Of a DNA stretch of 10,796 nt, positions 6,619 through 10,796 are shown piece after piece. The notes beneath the pieces are model-generated. The model did no database searches. It worked only from the letters and a program-made list of their open reading frames with translations, and had not been told where the DNA came from. The stretch's first letter is position 1; every line of letters starts with the position of its first letter. A program made the position numbers and the translations under genes. This DNA is from Planctomycetaceae bacterium. GTDB lineage: Bacteria > Planctomycetota > Planctomycetia > Planctomycetales > Planctomycetaceae. Where the stretch lies: NCBI GenBank assembly GCA_020426085.1, contig JAGQQP010000088.1:1-10796 (forward strand), given 5' to 3'.

Positions 6619-6754
6619 TTTACGAGGTTTGCGAGGAAAACGTCCTCCCAAACTGGTTGCAGAGCCTGAGCCCGGCTCTGAACCTGCTCTTATAAATTGT
6701 GCCGAGTTAACTCCTCGACGCGAATCGATTCTGACACTGGAAGAGGTAACTCTG

Positions 6755-7921
6755 ATGCACCTGTTTTTTTCTGTCGGCGAGCCAAGTGGCGACCAGCATA
6801 CAGCACACCTGATTGAAGAAATTCGCAAACGGAATCCGGATGCCACCTATTCTGCATTTGGAGGGCCCGAAATGCAGGCAGCAGGTTGTCATGTGGAAGT
6901 CAGACTGACTGACTATGCCGTCATGGGAATCCTCAACGTGCTCCCGCTCATTTTTAAATTCATCCAGTTGATCAGGCAGGCGGGAGCTTACCTTGAATCC
7001 CACCGTCCCGACGCTGTCATTCTCGTCGACTTCCCGGGTTTCAACTGGTGGGTTGCCAGGAAAGCAAAATCACTGGGCATCCCTGTGTTTTATTACCTCC
7101 CCCCGCAGCTCTGGGCATGGGCTCCCTGGCGCATTCGCCGTGTTCGTAAAAACGTCGATTATATCCTGTCGGGTTTAAAGTTCGAAAAAGCCTGGTATGA
7201 ATCGAGGGGCATCAAAGTCGATTACATCGGGCACCCGTTTTTTGATGAAGTTGTCTCAAAAGAACTGGATTCACCAACCCTCACAGAGCTTGGCCATGCA
7301 GAGAAACGGGTCGGCATCTTACCTGGTTCACGTACTAATGAAGTGACCCGTAACTTTCCCGTGATGCTGCAAATTATCGAACAGCTTTCTGCAAAGTTCC
7401 CCAAGGCAACATTCCCTGTCGCCTGCTATAAAGAAGCCCATCTTGAACTCTGTAACCGGTTTCTCCAGGAGGCTGGTCTCACCCAACTCCCGATCAAGCT
7501 GTATCTCAAAAAGACATCCGAAATTATAGAATCTGCCGATTGTTGCCTGATGGTCTCAGGCTCGGTCAGTCTAGAGATGTTAGCTCGAAAAACTCCAGCT
7601 GTCGTTCTCTACCGCAGCCACTGGGGAATGTACTTCCTGGGTCAGGTGTTAATCACCTGCAAGTACATGTCGCTCCCCAACCTGATCGCAGACCGGGAAA
7701 TCATGCCTGAATTTCCCTCCGTGGGAAATCCGGACAAAGATGTAGCTAAAATCAATACCATCTTAAGCGACTGGCTCACAACACCACTCTCACTGGAAAG
7801 AGCCCGGCGCAAACTCGCTTCTTTGTATGACGAAACTGTCATTCCGGGAGCTTCTGCCCAGGCCGCGATTGCCATCTTGAACAAGATCGAGGCACCTTCT
7901 CAACAGAAATCAGCGGCATAA
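6755..7921 (+). CDS. lpxB: Lipid-A-disaccharide synthase
   Basis: LpxB is a GT19 glycosyltransferase that joins UDP-2,3-diacylglucosamine to lipid X, making the beta-1,6 lipid A disaccharide at the inner membrane. The 388 residues match the family (382 in E. coli). Motifs: N-terminal GEPSGDQH (8-15), FGGPEM (35-40), VDFPGFN with Asp92, YYLPPQLWAW (113-122), YIGHPFFDEV (157-166), ILPGSRTNEV (188-197), VSGSVSLEML (267-276) and YMSLPNLIADREIMPEF (304-320). The start is ATG 6755 because the family opening follows at once and GGAAGAGG (6739-6746) is well placed; the same frame runs up to 6629 but that extension is not family-like. No other lpx genes are adjacent, so the pathway is scattered. The presence of lpxB supports a lipid A-containing outer membrane. 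Confidence 0.95.
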   Translation: MHLFFSVGEPSGDQHTAHLIEEIRKRNPDATYSAFGGPEMQAAGCHVEVRLTDYAVMGILNVLPLIFKFIQLIRQAGAYLESHRPDAVILVDFPGFNWWVARKAKSLGIPVFYYLPPQLWAWAPWRIRRVRKNVDYILSGLKFEKAWYESRGIKVDYIGHPFFDEVVSKELDSPTLTELGHAEKRVGILPGSRTNEVTRNFPVMLQIIEQLSAKFPKATFPVACYKEAHLELCNRFLQEAGLTQLPIKLYLKKTSEIIESADCCLMVSGSVSLEMLARKTPAVVLYRSHWGMYFLGQVLITCKYMSLPNLIADREIMPEFPSVGNPDKDVAKINTILSDWLTTPLSLERARRKLASLYDETVIPGASAQAAIAILNKIEAPSQQKSAA

Positions 7922-7930
7922 TATACACAA

Positions 7931-8032
7931 GACCATTAACGACTTCTGTTTTGGTGTGAAATCAGGAACAAAACGACCATTTTCCCCTTAGAATTTGGGG
8001 AACCTTTAATTGTTTGTTTTGTGTGAATGGTC
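7931..8032 (+). terminator. Repeat-rich region after lpxB with a possible terminator
   Basis: TTCCCC (7982-7987) and GGGGAA (7997-8002) form a six-bp stem with a nine-nt loop, followed by a T-rich tract around 8005-8020; this could end the lpxB transcript. Around it, GACCATT occurs at 7931-7937 and 7975-7981, and its complement AATGGTC at 8026-8032, which would enclose the hairpin in a larger imperfect structure. The terminator is only moderately convincing because the T-tract is broken. Confidence 0.4.
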
Positions 8033-8080
8033 CTCCAGAATTCAGCTCGTTAGAATCGTCCCATACGTTGAATCAGGCAG

Positions 8081-8100
8081 ATCACAGCCAGAATTGTGAT
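8081..8100. repeat. Inverted repeat upstream of the Gfo/Idh gene
   Basis: ATCACA (8081-8086) and TGTGAT (8095-8100) are perfect complements eight bases apart, 65 bp before the oxidoreductase start. TTGTGA inside the right arm (8094-8099) with TATTTT at 8115-8120 (15-bp spacing) is a poor promoter match. A transcription-factor operator or small hairpin is possible. Confidence 0.3.
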
Positions 8101-8165
8101 ACTGGTCAACTGAATATTTTTCACTTCGAATCACGCATCTTGGATCATCGGGACTACGTACACTA

Positions 8166-9212
8166 ATGGGTAAAAAAACGATCCGTATCGGAATAGTGGG
8201 TGCAGGGGCCAATACGAAAGCCCGCCATATTCCAGGATTTCAAGCGATTGAGGATGTCGAAATTGTGGGAGTTGTGAACTCGACTCCCGCTTCGACCGAC
8301 AAAGTGGCTCGTAAATATGCGATTCCACAAACTTACTCTCATTGGAAAGAACTGGTTGAAGACCCGGAAATCGACGCCGTGATGATCGGGACCTGGCCGG
8401 ATCTCCATTGCGAAGTCACCTGTATGGCTCTGGAAGCTGGCAAGCATGTTCTGACGGAAGCCAGAATGGCCCGAAATCTGGCCGAAGCAAAACAGATGCT
8501 TCAGGTTTCTCAGGCAAGACCCGACCTGATCGCCCAGATTGTCCCCAGTCCGTTTGGCCTGAAATATAATCCGGAAGTCATCAAGCTGATCTCTCAGAAA
8601 TACCTGGGTGACTTACGAGAAGTGGTGGTACTGGGAGCTGATGACTCATTCTGGGACTACAGTAAAAAATTACACTGGCGTCAGGACAGGGAAATCAGCG
8701 GGAACAACATTCTCACGATGGGAATCCTGCACGAGACGCTCAGTCGCTGGGTCCCCCCTGTTGAACAAGTCTTCGCACAAAGTTCTATTTTTGAACCTCA
8801 ACGACCCTCAGCAAAAGGGGCTGGATACGCGGATGTAACGATCCCGGACAGTCTACAGATCGTGACCAGACTGCAGGGCGGAGCCAATGCCATGTACCAC
8901 CTGAGTGGTTCGATCCTGTTTGGCCCCGGACTGCAGATTCACCTGTATGGAAGCCACGGAACGATTAAGGTACATTTCACTCCGGAAGAAAAAATCTTCG
9001 TAGGCCATATGGGTGAAACGGAATTAAAAGAAATTCAGGTCCCCAAGACAGACCAGGGTGGCTGGCGTGTTGAAGCAGAATTTATTGGAGCCATTCGCGG
9101 CGAAGAAATTATCCATCACACCGACTTTGCCTCAGGAGTGAAATATATGGAATTCACGGAAGCGGTCGCCTTGAGTTGCGAACAGAATCAACCGGTATCA
9201 CTGCCTCTGTAA
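8166..9212 (+). CDS. Gfo/Idh/MocA family oxidoreductase with altered active-site motifs
   Basis: The 348-residue length and two-domain layout fit this NAD(P)-dependent sugar and cyclitol dehydrogenase family. The N-terminal Rossmann fold has GIVGAGANTKARHIPGF (9-25), the second-strand end VVNSTP (36-41) and the cofactor-proximal IGTWPDLHCEV (74-84). The C-terminal sheet domain runs from about residue 125. The usual EKP motif, whose lysine helps catalysis, reads TEARMA (97-102), with Ala99 at the lysine position. The usual D-x-G-x-H stretch reads ILTMGILHE (182-190): Thr replaces Asp, and the histidine (His189) is one position later. The protein may use another chemistry, act as a sensor or partner, or be inactive. 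Substrate is unknown. There is no Sec/Tat signal of the kind many planctomycete paralogues carry. The ATG at 8166 has no Shine-Dalgarno sequence. It stands 76 bp before the nucleotidase gene, so linkage is uncertain. Confidence 0.85.
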   Translation: MGKKTIRIGIVGAGANTKARHIPGFQAIEDVEIVGVVNSTPASTDKVARKYAIPQTYSHWKELVEDPEIDAVMIGTWPDLHCEVTCMALEAGKHVLTEARMARNLAEAKQMLQVSQARPDLIAQIVPSPFGLKYNPEVIKLISQKYLGDLREVVVLGADDSFWDYSKKLHWRQDREISGNNILTMGILHETLSRWVPPVEQVFAQSSIFEPQRPSAKGAGYADVTIPDSLQIVTRLQGGANAMYHLSGSILFGPGLQIHLYGSHGTIKVHFTPEEKIFVGHMGETELKEIQVPKTDQGGWRVEAEFIGAIRGEEIIHHTDFASGVKYMEFTEAVALSCEQNQPVSLPL

Positions 9213-9288
9213 TACCTGATGACAATGATACCAGATCAGTCGAAACATACTTTCTGGTTAGTTTACAGATCGAAGAATCGCACGAAAC

Positions 9289-10284
9289 ATGACGAAACCA
9301 TATGAGAGGGAATTACAAATCGCCCTCACAGCCGTCAAACAGGCTTCTCTGATTTGTCGCTCTGTTCAATCAGCGATCACGGATGAAGTGCTGGAAAAGA
9401 AAGATAAAAGTCCGGTCACCATCGCCGATTTCAGCAGTCAGGCCGTGGTCTGTCGAGAGTTGCTCCAGGCATTTCCCGCAGATCCTGTCATCGGTGAAGA
9501 AGATGCCGCCGAACTGAAAGAGTCCGAAAACCAGGAGTTTCTGGAAAAGATCGTCTCTGAACTTCAGTCAGCGGGCATTCCAGACAGCACGCCGGATCAG
9601 GTCTGTTCATGGATCGATCATGGGGGAGCCAAAACTTACAGTGACCGTTTCTGGACACTCGACCCCATTGATGGCACGAAAGGGTTCCTGCGAAAAGAAC
9701 AATACGCAGTTTCTCTCGCATTGATCGTAGACGGTAAAATTGTCGTTGGCGTTTTAGGCTGCCCGAACCTTCCCTGCCCCGAAGATGAATCTGTCACCGG
9801 AACCATTTATTACGCCGTCGCCGGCCAGGGTGCATTCGCCATGCCTCTTGAATCGGACAGTAACCAGGCTTCAGCTCCAGTTCAGGTGACAACAACACAG
9901 AATTTCACCGAATCCCGTTTTTGTGAATCGGTCGAATCCGGGCATAGCTCTCACGGACATTCACAACAGATCGCAGATCAACTGGGAATCAAAAAAGATC
10001 CCAGACGACTAGACAGCCAGGCAAAGTACGCCGTTGTGGGACAAGGTGAAGCAGACATTTACATGCGACTGCCGACACGTCCCGGCTATCGTGAAAAGAT
10101 CTGGGATCATGCTGCAGGAGTTTTACTGGTTGAGGAAGCAGGTGGCACCGTGACAGACATCCATGGAAAACCACTTGAATTTAACCAGGGCTTTGAACTG
10201 GCTAACAACCAGGGCGTGATTGTTACAAATGGTCTGTTACATCCAAAACTGATCCAGACTCTGAACGAACTGGGTATCAGCTAA
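9289..10284 (+). CDS. cysQ: 3'(2'),5'-bisphosphate nucleotidase, Hal2/CysQ type
   Basis: This magnesium-dependent phosphatase of the inositol monophosphatase superfamily removes the 3'-phosphate of 3'-phosphoadenosine 5'-phosphate (PAP), the by-product of PAPS use in sulfur assimilation. The 331 residues carry SPVTIADFSSQ (41-51, Asp47), the metal motif VIGEED (67-72, Glu70/71), WTLDPIDGTKGFLR (122-135, Asp125 and Asp128) and EKIWDHAAGVLLVEEAGG (269-286, Asp273). The length, the GFLRKEQYAVSLALIVDGK segment and the GCPNLP segment resemble yeast Hal2 and plant SAL1 (about 350 residues) more than E. coli CysQ (about 246). The catalytic set looks complete. The start is ATG 9289; it has no obvious Shine-Dalgarno sequence. 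A start of an SLC13-type transporter 49 bp downstream suggests a shared transcript and a sulfate theme. Inositol phosphatase activity cannot be excluded. Confidence 0.9.
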   Translation: MTKPYERELQIALTAVKQASLICRSVQSAITDEVLEKKDKSPVTIADFSSQAVVCRELLQAFPADPVIGEEDAAELKESENQEFLEKIVSELQSAGIPDSTPDQVCSWIDHGGAKTYSDRFWTLDPIDGTKGFLRKEQYAVSLALIVDGKIVVGVLGCPNLPCPEDESVTGTIYYAVAGQGAFAMPLESDSNQASAPVQVTTTQNFTESRFCESVESGHSSHGHSQQIADQLGIKKDPRRLDSQAKYAVVGQGEADIYMRLPTRPGYREKIWDHAAGVLLVEEAGGTVTDIHGKPLEFNQGFELANNQGVIVTNGLLHPKLIQTLNELGIS

Positions 10285-10333
10285 TGGTGAAACTCTATTT
10301 GACACATTTTTTGATGATGAATTCTTGACCCAC

Positions 10334-10796
10334 ATGGACTGGCATATTGTAGTTACGTTTCTGGTTTTGAGTGGAGTGATCTGCTCCCTGACGTTTCTGC
10401 GTGCCAGTGCCGACACCATTTTGATGGGTGGACTCACGATTCTGGTCATCACAGGGGTGATCCAGGCAGAAGAAGCAATCGCCGGTTTTGCCAATGAAGG
10501 TTTGATTGCTGTTGCATTCCTGTTTGTTGTCAGCGAAGGAATCAGACAGACGGGCGGATTCGCCTTCACGGGACAGCAGATGCTGGGGCGTCCCAATTCT
10601 CTGACCGATGCGCAAGCACGGGTGATGGTCCCGTCAGCCATCCTGAGCGCCTTTCTCAATAACACACCTGTCGTCGCCATGATGATGCCTGTCATTTCCG
10701 ACTGGGCCAAGAAAATGCGGATCTCAGTATCTCACCTGATGCTGCCATTAAGTTACGCGGCAATCCTGGGTGGACTGTGTACTCTGGTAGGAACCA
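10334..10796 (+). CDS. SLC13/DASS-type anion permease, 3' end missing
   Basis: From ATG 10334 the frame stays open to the window edge (154 codons plus one base). The product is strongly hydrophobic, with likely membrane segments at about residues 4-22, 27-44, 53-70, 98-122 and 133-152. GFANEGLIAVAFLFVVSEGIR (51-71) and AFLNNTPVVAMMMP (106-119) are typical of SLC13-like permeases; the NNTP segment corresponds to the family's SNT substrate/sodium site. Members with this N-terminus often carry TrkA-C domains in the middle, beyond what is visible. The frame remains open upstream, with a TTG at 10325, but the MDWHI start matches relatives. Sulfate or a dicarboxylate are the likely substrates; the PAP phosphatase immediately upstream (49 bp) favours sulfate, by inference only. 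Confidence 0.85.
   Translation, partial: MDWHIVVTFLVLSGVICSLTFLRASADTILMGGLTILVITGVIQAEEAIAGFANEGLIAVAFLFVVSEGIRQTGGFAFTGQQMLGRPNSLTDAQARVMVPSAILSAFLNNTPVVAMMMPVISDWAKKMRISVSHLMLPLSYAAILGGLCTLVGT

Noticed and set aside
6629..6754. N-terminal extension of lpxB (42 codons)
   Set aside because: The family start MHLFFSVGEPSGD and a good ribosome-binding site are at 6755; the upstream part has a hairpin and no homology.
10237..10710. 157-codon antisense frame over the end of cysQ and the permease start
   Set aside because: The + strand encodes a clear SLC13-type membrane protein here; the antisense product is Cys/Arg/Thr-rich and looks random.
1..10796. Mobile elements, CRISPR arrays, tRNA or rRNA genes
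   Set aside because: No transposase or integrase frame, no regularly spaced repeats and no tRNA-like cloverleaf were seen on either strand.

Overview
The window reads as ordinary chromosome from a Gram-negative-type planctomycete, most likely near Gimesia/Planctomyces. That placement is inferred from protein flavour (RNase E/G, EI, HPr and Gfo/Idh sequences), moderate GC, generous intergenic gaps and weak Shine-Dalgarno sites at many genes. Lipid A synthesis (lpxB) fits the known presence of that pathway in planctomycetes. All genes recognised lie on the + strand.

Layout. (1) 1-3363: a signalling and ribosome-hibernation block made of the end of an HPF-type hibernation factor, an EIIA-Ntr/fructose-type PTS protein (ptsN), an HPr/NPr protein and enzyme I. 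This is a complete soluble phosphorelay (PEP to EI to HPr to EIIA), with no EIIB or EIIC permease visible, so it resembles the regulatory nitrogen PTS that also sits beside hpf in proteobacteria. (2) 3364-4237: a poorly conserved-looking stretch with one unassigned 176-codon frame that overlaps the next gene. (3) 4238-6532: RNase E/G (rng) and ribosomal protein bL21 (rplU), closed by a strong hairpin terminator. (4) 6533-7921: a promoter-like region and lpxB, lipid-A-disaccharide synthase. (5) 7922-9212: a gap holding several inverted repeats, then a Gfo/Idh/MocA-type oxidoreductase whose catalytic motifs are altered. (6) 9289-10796: a Hal2/CysQ-type 3'(2'),5'-bisphosphate nucleotidase followed by the start of an SLC13-type anion permease, a pairing that suggests sulfate metabolism.

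I found no mobile element, CRISPR array, tRNA or rRNA. There is no clear new multi-gene system. The points most worth checking are the glutamate at the HPr regulatory-serine position in a permease-less PTS, the altered catalytic motifs of the Gfo/Idh protein, the structured gaps upstream of ptsH, rng, rplU and lpxB, and the unassigned frame at 3730-4260.
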